DNA of 64,000 nucleotides from Derxia gummosa DSM 723 (GTDB taxonomy: Bacteria; Pseudomonadota; Gammaproteobacteria; Burkholderiales; Burkholderiaceae_E): contig NZ_KI519499.1 in the NCBI RefSeq assembly GCF_000482785.1, positions 808,366 to 872,365 on the forward strand. The letters are read 5' to 3'. Positions 10,167 to 17,375 of the stretch are shown in pieces. Positions within the stretch are counted from its first letter, which is position 1, and the number at the start of each line of letters is the position of its first letter. The notes under the pieces were generated by a model, which was not told the DNA's origin, ran no database searches, and saw only the letters and a list, made by a program, of their open reading frames with translations. The position numbers and the translations under genes were made by a program.

Positions 10167-11401
10167 TGGCCCGCCCCGACGACGACGATCTCGACGCCGC
10201 CCCCACGCCGCCCGCGCCCGGCCCCGGCGAAAACAGCGGCCGCCTGCGCCGCGTCGCCGCGCCGCCGAGGCCAGCAGCGGCGGCCGGCGCCGGTGAGCGC
10301 GGTGAGCGCGAACGCCAAGCTCGCCGCGATGCCGGTGACCGCCCGCCGCGCGACGGCGACCGCCCGTTCCGCAATGATCGGCCGCGCGACGACCGCCCCT
10401 TCCGTGCCGAGCGCCCTTCACGCGACGGCGACCGGCCTTTCCGCGACGACCGCGCGCCGCGCGGCGCCTACGCCGACCGCGACCGTCCCGCCTACGGCGA
10501 CCGCGAGCGCAGCTTCCGCGACGACCGCGACCGCCCGTCGCGCCCCGTCCCGCAACCACCCGCCGGAGCCGCAAGCCGGCCGCCCGCCGCGCCCGTCGAG
10601 CCACAGGAGCGCCTCCCCGCCGCTCCCGCCCTCCACCTCCCGCACGATTCCGACGCCGCCGACGCCCATGACGGCCGCGTGCGCGTGAGCAAGCTGCTGT
10701 CCGAACGCGGCATCTGCTCGCGGCGCGAGGCCGACAGCTACATCGAGCAGGGCTGGGTCACGGTGGACGGCAAGGTGGTGGAGGAACTCGGCGCCCGTTG
10801 CGCGCCCGAGGCCGTCATCGAGCTGAGCAAGGACGCGCGCGCGGTGCAGCAGTCGCGCGTCACCTTCCTGCTACACAAGCCGGTCGGCTATGTGTCAGGT
10901 CAGGCCGAGAAGGGCTACAAGCCCGCGTCGATCCTGCTCGACGGCCCCACGCAATGGGAAGGCGACAAGAGCGGCCTGCGCTTCGCGATGAGCCAGCTCA
11001 AGGGCCTCGCGCCCGCCGGCCGGCTCGACATCGACTCGACCGGCCTGCTCGTGCTGACGCAGGACGGTCGCGTCGCGCGCCATCTCATCGGCGACGAAAC
11101 CAAGGTCGAGAAGGAATACCTCGTGCGCGTGAGCGGCCGGCTCGACGAGGAAGGCATGGCCCTGCTCAACCACGGCCTCGAACTCGACGGCAAGCCGCTG
11201 CGCCCGGCCAAGGTGAGCTGGCAGAACGAGGACCAGCTGCGCTTCGTGCTGCGCGAGGGCCGCTACCGCCAGATCCGCCGCATGTGCGAGCTGGTGGGCC
11301 TGCGCGTCGAGGCGCTCAAGCGGGTGCGCATCGGCCGCATTCCGCTCGGCGCGATCCCGCCCGGCGAATGGCGCTTTCTCCTGCCCTGGGAAAAGTTCTG
11401 A
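10166..11401 (+). CDS. rRNA pseudouridine synthase, RluF-like, with a long charged N-terminal extension
   Basis: An S4-domain pseudouridine synthase of the RsuA/RluB/E/F group. After an unusual N-terminal tail of about 170 residues come an S4 RNA-binding domain ([20 protein letters not shown], about 172-230) and the catalytic domain with the active-site Asp in [17 protein letters not shown] (about 290). The chain ends in [15 protein letters not shown] and the usual tail. The [10 protein letters not shown] stretch is closest to RluF-like (23S U2604) enzymes as I know them, but the exact target base is not proven. The tail is made of near repeats of [18 protein letters not shown] and is very Arg/Asp-rich, likely disordered and RNA-binding. 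The start overlaps the DUF1415 stop. Confidence 0.88.
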   Translation: MARPDDDDLDAAPTPPAPGPGENSGRLRRVAAPPRPAAAAGAGERGERERQARRDAGDRPPRDGDRPFRNDRPRDDRPFRAERPSRDGDRPFRDDRAPRGAYADRDRPAYGDRERSFRDDRDRPSRPVPQPPAGAASRPPAAPVEPQERLPAAPALHLPHDSDAADAHDGRVRVSKLLSERGICSRREADSYIEQGWVTVDGKVVEELGARCAPEAVIELSKDARAVQQSRVTFLLHKPVGYVSGQAEKGYKPASILLDGPTQWEGDKSGLRFAMSQLKGLAPAGRLDIDSTGLLVLTQDGRVARHLIGDETKVEKEYLVRVSGRLDEEGMALLNHGLELDGKPLRPAKVSWQNEDQLRFVLREGRYRQIRRMCELVGLRVEALKRVRIGRIPLGAIPPGEWRFLLPWEKF

Positions 11402-11583
11402 CGCATCGCGTCCGCGCCGGTGTCCTGGCGGGGCCGGCACGGCGCGGGTCGCCCTTGCGATGGCGGATGCCGCCGCAAGGCCGGGCGAGCACGCTGCTGG
11501 CTCGCGCATGACGGCGGTTGCCCCGCCATGAACGGCATTGCTCCGGACCGGCAGGCGTTTCTTTTCGCGCACCGGCGCTCATG

Positions 11584-11618
11584 ACGTGTGAAGCTTGTGG
11601 TGGGAAATTATCACACGT
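11584..11618. promoter_or_regulatory. Palindromic operator-like site upstream of the intramembrane protease gene
   Basis: ACGTGTGA (11584-11591) and TCACACGT (11611-11618) form a perfect 8-bp inverted repeat 42 bases before the ATG at 11660. The second arm lies in TTATCACA (11608-11615), an octamer found again in the palindrome before the DUF6502 gene at 14380-14400. The local AT-richness, unusual here, suggests a promoter. The 258 bases between 11402 and 11659 hold nothing else I can name. Confidence 0.45.
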
Positions 11619-11659
11619 AAAGTCCGGGCAATCTAAGCCAACACCGCGCCGGACACCCG

Positions 11660-12199
11660 ATGACGCCTTCCTCCCTCGCTCCCTTGCGCGCCCGATTCGC
11701 CCACCGTCGTCTGCCCGATGCCGGGCAGCGCTGGCTGATCGGCGCGGCGCTCGCCATGCCGGTGCTGGCCGGCTTTGCGGCGCTGGCCGGGCCGGACGGT
11801 TGCGGGCACACGGGGCAGCGCCCCGGTCATCCGCCGTCCTTCTGGCTGCTGCTCGGGCCGGTGGTGGAGGAATGCGCGCTGCGCGCCGGCTTCCAGAACG
11901 GTCTGCGCGAACTGTGGCCGGGCGCGCGGCGCTGGCGGATCGATGCCTGGCTGGCGAGCGCGGTGTATTCGCTGCTGCTGCTCGGCCACCGGCATCCGGC
12001 CCAGCTGCTCGCGCTGGCGCTGGCCTCGCTGGTGATCGGCCTGGTGCATGCGCGCCTGCGCGACGCGGCCGAGGCGGGGCGCGGCGGCGTGTTCGCCGGA
12101 CTCCCGCAGGCGATCGGGCTGCATGCGCTGTTCAACCTGTCGCTGCTGCTGACCTGCGGCTCGCCTCCGCCGCCGATCATTCCGCTGCCGCTGTTCTGA
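11660..12199 (+). CDS. CPBP/CAAX-type glutamic intramembrane protease (MrtJ-like?)
   Basis: A 179-residue protein with about four membrane helices and the active-site signature of CPBP glutamic intramembrane proteases. EExxxR is seen in GPVVEECALRAGFQNGLRE (about residues 69-87). Conserved histidines follow in LLLGHRHPAQLL and GLHALFNLSLLL near the C-terminus. The short length and the HALFN end resemble the MrtJ protease of JDVT-CTERM protein-sorting systems. That match is from memory of the family and no JDVT-CTERM target is visible in the window. It faces a DUF5666 lipoprotein and a DUF6502 protein, convergent with the first. Alternatives are a bacteriocin-immunity-like CPBP protein or prenyl-type protease. 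Confidence 0.7.
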   Translation: MTPSSLAPLRARFAHRRLPDAGQRWLIGAALAMPVLAGFAALAGPDGCGHTGQRPGHPPSFWLLLGPVVEECALRAGFQNGLRELWPGARRWRIDAWLASAVYSLLLLGHRHPAQLLALALASLVIGLVHARLRDAAEAGRGGVFAGLPQAIGLHALFNLSLLLTCGSPPPPIIPLPLF

Positions 12200-12257
12200 G
12201 GCGGGCGCAACGCGACGGCGCGGCGCCCGGCGGGCCGGCCGCCCGTCCTCCCCCGAC

Positions 12258-13475
12258 TCAGTTGTCGAACTTCACCTCGATCGCTACCACGGTCCTGCCG
12301 TCGGTGCCGAGCAGGCCCTTGATCTCGACATTCGAGCCGAGCCGCAGATTGGCCGCCGTGCCGTCGCTGAACTTCACGCCCGCGTTGCTGGCATCGACGG
12401 TCACGCCGCGCACCACGAAGCGCGCGAGGCTCGTGAAGCTCGTGACCGTGCCGTGCAGCTCGAACTCCTGGGCATCACGGTCGTCGTCGCTCTTGAGCTC
12501 GACCGTGGTCGCAACCAGCACGCCGGCCTTGACCGTGCCCTTTGCCTCGACGCGATCGCCGTTGGCCAGCGCGGCGAGCGTGCCGCCGCTGAAGCTCGCG
12601 CCGCTCGCGTCCACGTCGATGCCGGCCACCTTGAAGCGCGCCGAGCCGGTCGCGCGGCCCGACACCACGCCCTCGATCTCGACCTTGCGGCCGTCCCCGC
12701 CGCTCGTGACCGGATTGCTCGACGGCGCGCCGCCGAAGGCGTCGATCGCCTCGACCGAGCTGGCCGCCAGCAGCCCGCCGGCCGGCGGCGCGACGGCGCG
12801 CACCCGCACCACCAGCCCGACCGTGGGCGTGCCCGAATCGATGTCGCTGAAGTTGGCGCCGGCATAGGCGACGCTGAGCGCGCCGACCGTGAAGCGCCTG
12901 AGACTGGTGTTGACCGCCGTGATCGCGCCCGTGAGCTTGTAGCCGGCGAGCGGCGCGGCCTTCAGCTCGACGCGGGTCGCGCTCACCGCGGCATTGGCCG
13001 CGTCGAGCACGCCCCAGACCTCGACCGCGTTGCCGACCGCCAGATCGCCGATCGCGCCGAAGCCCGACAGCACCGCCGTCGCGGCCAGCTTCACGGTCTG
13101 GCCCAGTACGGTGAACGTGCCGGCCGCCGCGTCGATCGCGCTGATGAGGCCCACGAGCTGGCTCGTCACGCGGATGCTCGTCGCCTTGCCCGTGCCGCTG
13201 CCCGATTGCGTGCCGTCCACCCGCACCATCATGCCGAGCGCGATCGCGCTGGCGGCGAGGGTGGCGCCGCTGTCGTCGGTGATGGCGGCGGCGCTGTCGT
13301 CATAGCGCGTGCCGCCCACGATGATCGAGCCGAAGCCGCTCACGGGGCCGATCGTGGTCGAGCCGGTGCCGCCGCTGCCAACGCTTGCAAGCGAGCCTCC
13401 GCCTCCGCCGCACGAGGTGGTCATCAGGCCGAGCGCGGCCAGGCCGAGGCCGAGCACGGTGCGTCGTTGGGTCAT
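12258..13475 (-). CDS. DUF5666 domain lipoprotein
   Basis: A 405-residue exported protein. The N-terminus reads MTQRRTVLGLGLAALG and then TTSC, a likely lipid-attachment cysteine at residue 22, followed by a Gly/Ser-rich spacer; the RR pair also makes Tat export possible. The rest is a chain of DUF5666 beta repeats of about 60-75 residues. Each has the pattern VEIEGVVSG...FKVAGIDVDAS...LANGDRVEAKGTV. The last bases of the DUF6502 gene upstream overlap its ATG (ATGA), so the two are translationally coupled. Function is unknown; the repeated small beta-barrels suggest ligand or polymer binding at the membrane surface. Confidence 0.82.
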   Translation of the reverse strand: MTQRRTVLGLGLAALGLMTTSCGGGGGSLASVGSGGTGSTTIGPVSGFGSIIVGGTRYDDSAAAITDDSGATLAASAIALGMMVRVDGTQSGSGTGKATSIRVTSQLVGLISAIDAAAGTFTVLGQTVKLAATAVLSGFGAIGDLAVGNAVEVWGVLDAANAAVSATRVELKAAPLAGYKLTGAITAVNTSLRRFTVGALSVAYAGANFSDIDSGTPTVGLVVRVRAVAPPAGGLLAASSVEAIDAFGGAPSSNPVTSGGDGRKVEIEGVVSGRATGSARFKVAGIDVDASGASFSGGTLAALANGDRVEAKGTVKAGVLVATTVELKSDDDRDAQEFELHGTVTSFTSLARFVVRGVTVDASNAGVKFSDGTAANLRLGSNVEIKGLLGTDGRTVVAIEVKFDN

Positions 13476-14353
13476 GGCGCTTCTCCGTTGTCGTTGTTGG
13501 CGGGCGCGTCAGGGCGCGCCCCGGCAGCCTGCTGCGGCGCCGCCTCGTGGAACATGTACAGGCCGAGCCGCAGGCGCAGCGCGTCGTCGCTGCCCGTGGC
13601 GCGCGCCTCGGCGGCTTCGAGCATCGGCACCAGGCGCTTGAGCATCAGCGGCCATTGCTCGCGCGCCAGCGCGCGCGCGGCCTCGACCGCCGCGCGGTCC
13701 ACCGGCGCGGCCCACACGGCCTGCTCGAAATGCACGGGTTCGGGCGCGCGCACGTTGCGCACCGCCGCGAGGAAATGGTCGCCCACGTTGGCGCCGACGA
13801 AGTCGATGAGGGCGCGCGTCTCGCCGCTCGGCACGAAGCCCACGCGCGTCAGGCGCAGCCAGCCGTCCTCCTCGGCCACGAGGTCGAGGCGCATGAGTTC
13901 GTCGAGCACGGTGCGCGGATGCACGTCCTGGCTGATGCTCGCGCACAGCTGGGCGAAGTTGGGTCGCTGCTCGGTTTGGAGATTGGCCGGCAGCGCGCGC
14001 GGATTGCCCTCGGCATCCAGAAACTCGGGCGAGCTGCGCCAACGCGTGAACACCAGCGGCGCGACCGAGCGCGGCGGCCGGGCCACCGGCGATTCGGCCT
14101 CGGCCAGCAGCCGGTGCACATCCTTGCGATGCACGCCGGTGGCCACCGACAACGCGGACTCGGTCACGCGCGCCTTCGGGCCCTTGGTGTTGCGGATCTC
14201 GGCCGCCGCCGCATCGACGAGCGCGACCTTGAGCGCCTCGGTCAGCTCTTGCAGCTTGAGGCCCTGCGACAGGGCCAGCTCGGCCAGCGGGCGCAGCAAT
14301 TCCGCCAGCACGGGCCGGGCCCAGTCGGATTCATTGCCGGGGTTTGTCTCCAT
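13472..14353 (-). CDS. DUF6502 family protein, probable partner or regulator of the DUF5666 lipoprotein
   Basis: A 293-residue soluble protein without membrane segments. The N-terminal part (VLAELLRPLAELALSQGLKLQELTEALK) and a helix-turn-helix-like stretch (VTESALSVATGVHRKDVHRLLAEAE, about residues 62-86) resemble DUF6502 proteins. These are often found beside DUF5666 genes in Betaproteobacteria. A second winged-helix-like region follows (VLDELMRLDLVAEEDGWLRLT). I chose the ATG at 14353, which leaves the palindrome at 14380-14400 in the leader; an ATG at 14389 would put that site inside the gene. A DNA-binding role is inferred only from the helix pattern. Confidence 0.72.
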   Translation of the reverse strand: METNPGNESDWARPVLAELLRPLAELALSQGLKLQELTEALKVALVDAAAAEIRNTKGPKARVTESALSVATGVHRKDVHRLLAEAESPVARPPRSVAPLVFTRWRSSPEFLDAEGNPRALPANLQTEQRPNFAQLCASISQDVHPRTVLDELMRLDLVAEEDGWLRLTRVGFVPSGETRALIDFVGANVGDHFLAAVRNVRAPEPVHFEQAVWAAPVDRAAVEAARALAREQWPLMLKRLVPMLEAAEARATGSDDALRLRLGLYMFHEAAPQQAAGARPDAPANNDNGEAP

Positions 14354-14379
14354 GTACCGAGAATACCGCCCCGCAGTCT

Positions 14380-14400
14380 GCCTGTGCATTTATCACAGGC
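14380..14400. promoter_or_regulatory. Palindromic operator-like site upstream of DUF6502-DUF5666
   Basis: GCCTGTG (14380-14386) and CACAGGC (14394-14400) form a perfect 7-bp inverted repeat around CATTTAT. It lies 27-47 bases upstream of the chosen start of the minus-strand DUF6502 gene. It contains TTATCACA (14390-14397), shared with the site at 11608-11615. This is a good candidate for an autoregulatory operator. It also sits only 18 bases past the aldA stop codon. Confidence 0.5.
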
Positions 14401-14418
14401 GGATTTCGCCCATCTGTT

Positions 14419-15858
14419 TCAGCGCGACTGCAAATAGACGACATGGGTTTCCGTGTACTCCAGCAAACCGTGCCGTCCGTCGGCGCCGCCGATGCCCGAC
14501 TTGCGCCGGCCGGCGTGGAAGCCCTGCATCGCCTCGAAGTGCTCGCGGTTCACATAGGTCTCGCCAAAGCTCAGTTCGCGGCAGGCCTTGAAGGCGGCGT
14601 CGATGTCCTGCGTGAAGATCGACGAGGTCAGGCCGTATTCGCAGTCGTTGGCGAGCGTGATGGCTTCGTCGAGATCGGCCACGGTCTGAAGCGGCAGCAC
14701 CGGGCCGAAGATCTCCTTGCGCATGATCTCCATGTCGGCGCGGCAGCCGGCGATGACGGTCGGTTCGTAATGGAAGCCGGCCCCGAGGTCGGCCACCTTG
14801 CCGCCGAGCAGCACCTGGGCGCCCTCGCCGCGCGCGCGCTCGACCATCGCCGCCACCTTGTCGAGGCCGACCTGATTCACGAGCGGACCCATGTCCAGCC
14901 CGTCCTCGCGCAGCGGATCGCCGTAGCGCGTCGCGGCCATGAGCTTCACCACCTTGTCGGCGAAGGCCTCGGCCACCGACTCCTGCACGTACACGCGCTC
15001 GGCGCAGTTGCAGACCTGGCCGGTATTGATGGTGCGCGAGGCGACGATGGACTTCGCCGCGAGATCGAGATCGGCGCTCGCCAGCACGATCGCCGGCGCC
15101 TTGCCGCCCAGCTCCAGGTTCACGCGCGTGAGGTTGGCGGCGGCCGCCTTCATGATTGCCTGCCCGGTCGCCACACTGCCCGTGAAGCTCACGAGGCCCA
15201 CGTCCGGATGGCCGGTGAGCGCCGCGCCCGTCGTCGCGCCCCGGCCCGAGACGAGGTTGAACACGCCGGGCGGCAGATCGGTCTCGGCCACGAGCTTCGC
15301 GAACTCGAAGGCGTTGACCGGCGTCTCCTCGCTCGGCTTGACGACGATGGTGTTGCCGGTGACGAGGGCCGGCGCCATCTTTCGCGCGATGAGGAAGAAC
15401 GGGAAGTTCCACGGCAGGATGCCCGCCGTCACGCCGATCGGCTTGCGCAGCAGGAAGATGGTTTCGTTCGGCCGGTCGCTCGGGATGACCTCGCCCTCGA
15501 TGCGGCGCGCCCACTCGGCCATGTAGTCGATGTAGTCGGCGGTGAAGTCCACCTCGATGCGCGCGAGCGGCAGCACCTTGCCCTGCTCGCGCGTGATGAC
15601 CTCGGCCAGCCGGTCGCGCTGCTCGCGCAGCTTCGCCGAGATCTTGCGAAGGTAGCCGGCGCGCTGGATCGCGGGCAGCTTCTCCCAGCCGCGCTGGGCC
15701 TGGCGCGCGGCGGCGACGGCATCGTCCACCACCGACGGCGCGCTGTCGGGGATGAGCGCGATCAGCGCGTGGTCGGCCGGATTGCGCACCTCGATCGTCG
15801 CCTCCGACGCCGGCGACACGAACTCGCCGTTCACGTAATTGCTGTACTTCGTGACCAT
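14419..15858 (-). CDS. aldA: Lactaldehyde/glycolaldehyde dehydrogenase, AldA-like
   Basis: A 479-residue NAD-dependent aldehyde dehydrogenase, the same length as E. coli AldA and like it along the whole chain. Shared stretches include FTADYIDYMAEWARR, PWNFPFFLIARKMAPAL, GQVCNCAERVYVQ and HFEAMQGFHAGRRKSG. Catalytic residues seen are Asn151 (oxyanion), Glu249 (LELGGK) and Cys283. AldA oxidises lactaldehyde and glycolaldehyde to lactate and glycolate in the cytoplasm. A clear GGAG precedes the ATG. It is the last gene of the minus-strand PQQ alcohol dehydrogenase run (150 bases after the DUF1097 gene), so it should take the aldehyde made in the periplasm. That points to diols such as ethylene glycol or 1,2-propanediol as possible substrates, which is inference. 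Confidence 0.9.
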   Translation of the reverse strand: MVTKYSNYVNGEFVSPASEATIEVRNPADHALIALIPDSAPSVVDDAVAAARQAQRGWEKLPAIQRAGYLRKISAKLREQRDRLAEVITREQGKVLPLARIEVDFTADYIDYMAEWARRIEGEVIPSDRPNETIFLLRKPIGVTAGILPWNFPFFLIARKMAPALVTGNTIVVKPSEETPVNAFEFAKLVAETDLPPGVFNLVSGRGATTGAALTGHPDVGLVSFTGSVATGQAIMKAAAANLTRVNLELGGKAPAIVLASADLDLAAKSIVASRTINTGQVCNCAERVYVQESVAEAFADKVVKLMAATRYGDPLREDGLDMGPLVNQVGLDKVAAMVERARGEGAQVLLGGKVADLGAGFHYEPTVIAGCRADMEIMRKEIFGPVLPLQTVADLDEAITLANDCEYGLTSSIFTQDIDAAFKACRELSFGETYVNREHFEAMQGFHAGRRKSGIGGADGRHGLLEYTETHVVYLQSR

Positions 15859-16008
15859 GGGAACTCCTCGGAATGCCGGCGGGCAGCCCGCCCGCCGGCG
15901 GATGACGGAATGAAGATTCGGATGAAATGAGGGTTCAGGCCGCGCCGCCGCGATGCCGGCGGCGCGGTGAGCTGCCGGCGCGCCGCGATCGGCGCGCGCT
16001 CGCCGCCG

Positions 16009-16476
16009 TCAGGCCGGCCTGGCGATGCGCTTGCCCGCCGCCTCCGACGCGAAGCCGAAGGCCAGCCCGACGAGCCAGGTGAGCGCGACGAAGATCACGC
16101 TCTCGTCCACCTTGCCGCCCGAGCCGAAGAAGGCCGCCGCGCCCAGAAAGGCCGCCGGCGTGTACGACAGCAGCGGCAGGTCGGCCATCATCACGAGCAC
16201 GAAGGCGAGCAGCGCCACCACCGCGATCAGCGCCGCCAGCCCGCCGCCGAGCGCGGCCACGATGAACAGCGCACCCGCCGTCAGCCCGATGCCCGCCAGC
16301 CCGGCCGCGAGCGCCTTGCCGAAGCCGCCCTTGCCGCCACCGGCCGCGAAGAACGCGGCCCAGGCGACGAAGCCGATCCACGGGTTGAAGCGCAGCCCAG
16401 GCTGGCCCACGCTCAGGAACACCCAGACGGCGACGAGCGCGCCGATGCTCAATGCAAGCGCATGCAGGATCTTCAT
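16009..16476 (-). CDS. DUF1097 family membrane protein
   Basis: A 155-residue protein with five to six hydrophobic helices and glycine-rich turns (AAGGGKGGFGKALAAGLAG). This is the layout of DUF1097 inner-membrane proteins, whose role is not known. The start at 16476 is preceded by GAAGGAGG and lies 11 bases after the upstream porin-like gene stop, so the two are one transcript. In this setting it may help uptake or export of the alcohol, aldehyde or acid, but nothing in the sequence proves that. Confidence 0.7.
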   Translation of the reverse strand: MKILHALALSIGALVAVWVFLSVGQPGLRFNPWIGFVAWAAFFAAGGGKGGFGKALAAGLAGIGLTAGALFIVAALGGGLAALIAVVALLAFVLVMMADLPLLSYTPAAFLGAAAFFGSGGKVDESVIFVALTWLVGLAFGFASEAAGKRIARPA

Positions 16477-16487
16477 CGCTGCCTCCT

Positions 16488-17333
16488 TCACCAGACGTAG
16501 GCGTACTTGAGGTTGAGGCTGTTGTTCGCCGCGTGGTTGCGGCCGTTGACGCTGGCGGAGTAGCGCAGCGTGATCGACTGGTTGTCGAAGGTGTGGAACA
16601 TCAGGCCGGCGCCAAGGTCGGTCGCGCGGCTCGACGGCAGCGTGCCGCGCGATTGCGCGTTCTCGTAGTCGAAGGCCACGAAGGGTTCGAGCAGCGCGTT
16701 GGCGCGCCAGCCGAGGCGCTGGTTGGTGTGGAAGCTGTTGCCCGGATGCAGGCCGTCGCTGCGCTTGCCCTGGAACACATAGCCCGCGTCCGCCGTCCAG
16801 CCAAAGCCGGCCGGCAGCCGCACATCCCACAGGAAGCTCGACAGGTTCTTCCAGTTGCGGTCCGACACCTCGGTGCTGCCAGCCGGAATCTGCACGAAGG
16901 ACTGGAAGCCGAAGGTGGATTCCGGAGTCGGCTTCATCCAGATGGCGAAGCCCGTGAGCGGATCGCCGATGCCGCTGGCCTGGGTTCCGGCGCGGCCATC
17001 GCGCACGCTGATCTCGGGCACGATCGCCTCCCAGGCGAGGCCGATGTTGGGATTGCCTTCGGGCGTCCAGAAGCGCACGTACTTCGACAGTCCGACGATG
17101 GCCTGCGAGCCGCTGCCCTCGACCTTGTCGCCCTTGTCGTCGTACACGCGCCTGTTGTCCTGCACATAGCCGTACTGCACGAACACGTTGAAGGGCTTGA
17201 AGCCCGTCGGCAGTTCGTATTCGTGCGGTCCGATCACGTCGAAGGTGGTCTGTGCAAGGGCTTGCGAGGCGAAGCCGGCGCCTGCCAGGCAGCAGGCGGC
17301 CAGCGCCGCCCGCGCGAACGGGTTGCGTTTCAT
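16488..17333 (-). CDS. Outer-membrane channel-like protein, phenol-degradation MetA-pathway type
   Basis: A 281-residue exported protein with a signal peptide (residues 1-27, ending SQALA). Alternating beta strands follow (FNVFVQYGYVQDNRR, STFGFQSFVQIPAGS, AGLMFHTFDNQSITLRYSAS) and the chain ends in YAYVW, a typical outer-membrane barrel end. It resembles the Phenol_MetA_deg group of putative outer-membrane transporters. It follows the PQQ dehydrogenase after 42 bases with a good GGAG site. A role in letting the alcohol substrate into the periplasm is likely but inferred from context. Confidence 0.68.
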   Translation of the reverse strand: MKRNPFARAALAACCLAGAGFASQALAQTTFDVIGPHEYELPTGFKPFNVFVQYGYVQDNRRVYDDKGDKVEGSGSQAIVGLSKYVRFWTPEGNPNIGLAWEAIVPEISVRDGRAGTQASGIGDPLTGFAIWMKPTPESTFGFQSFVQIPAGSTEVSDRNWKNLSSFLWDVRLPAGFGWTADAGYVFQGKRSDGLHPGNSFHTNQRLGWRANALLEPFVAFDYENAQSRGTLPSSRATDLGAGLMFHTFDNQSITLRYSASVNGRNHAANNSLNLKYAYVW

Positions 17334-17375
17334 GGGGTGTCTCCTCTGGGGGTGGTTTGCTGCTGTGTCAGCCGG

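Noticed and set aside
9408..10604. N-terminal extension of the ClC channel frame
   Set aside because: The extra 399 codons are antisense to the DUF1415 and pseudouridine synthase genes and unlike any ClC protein. The Met at 9407 gives a normal start.
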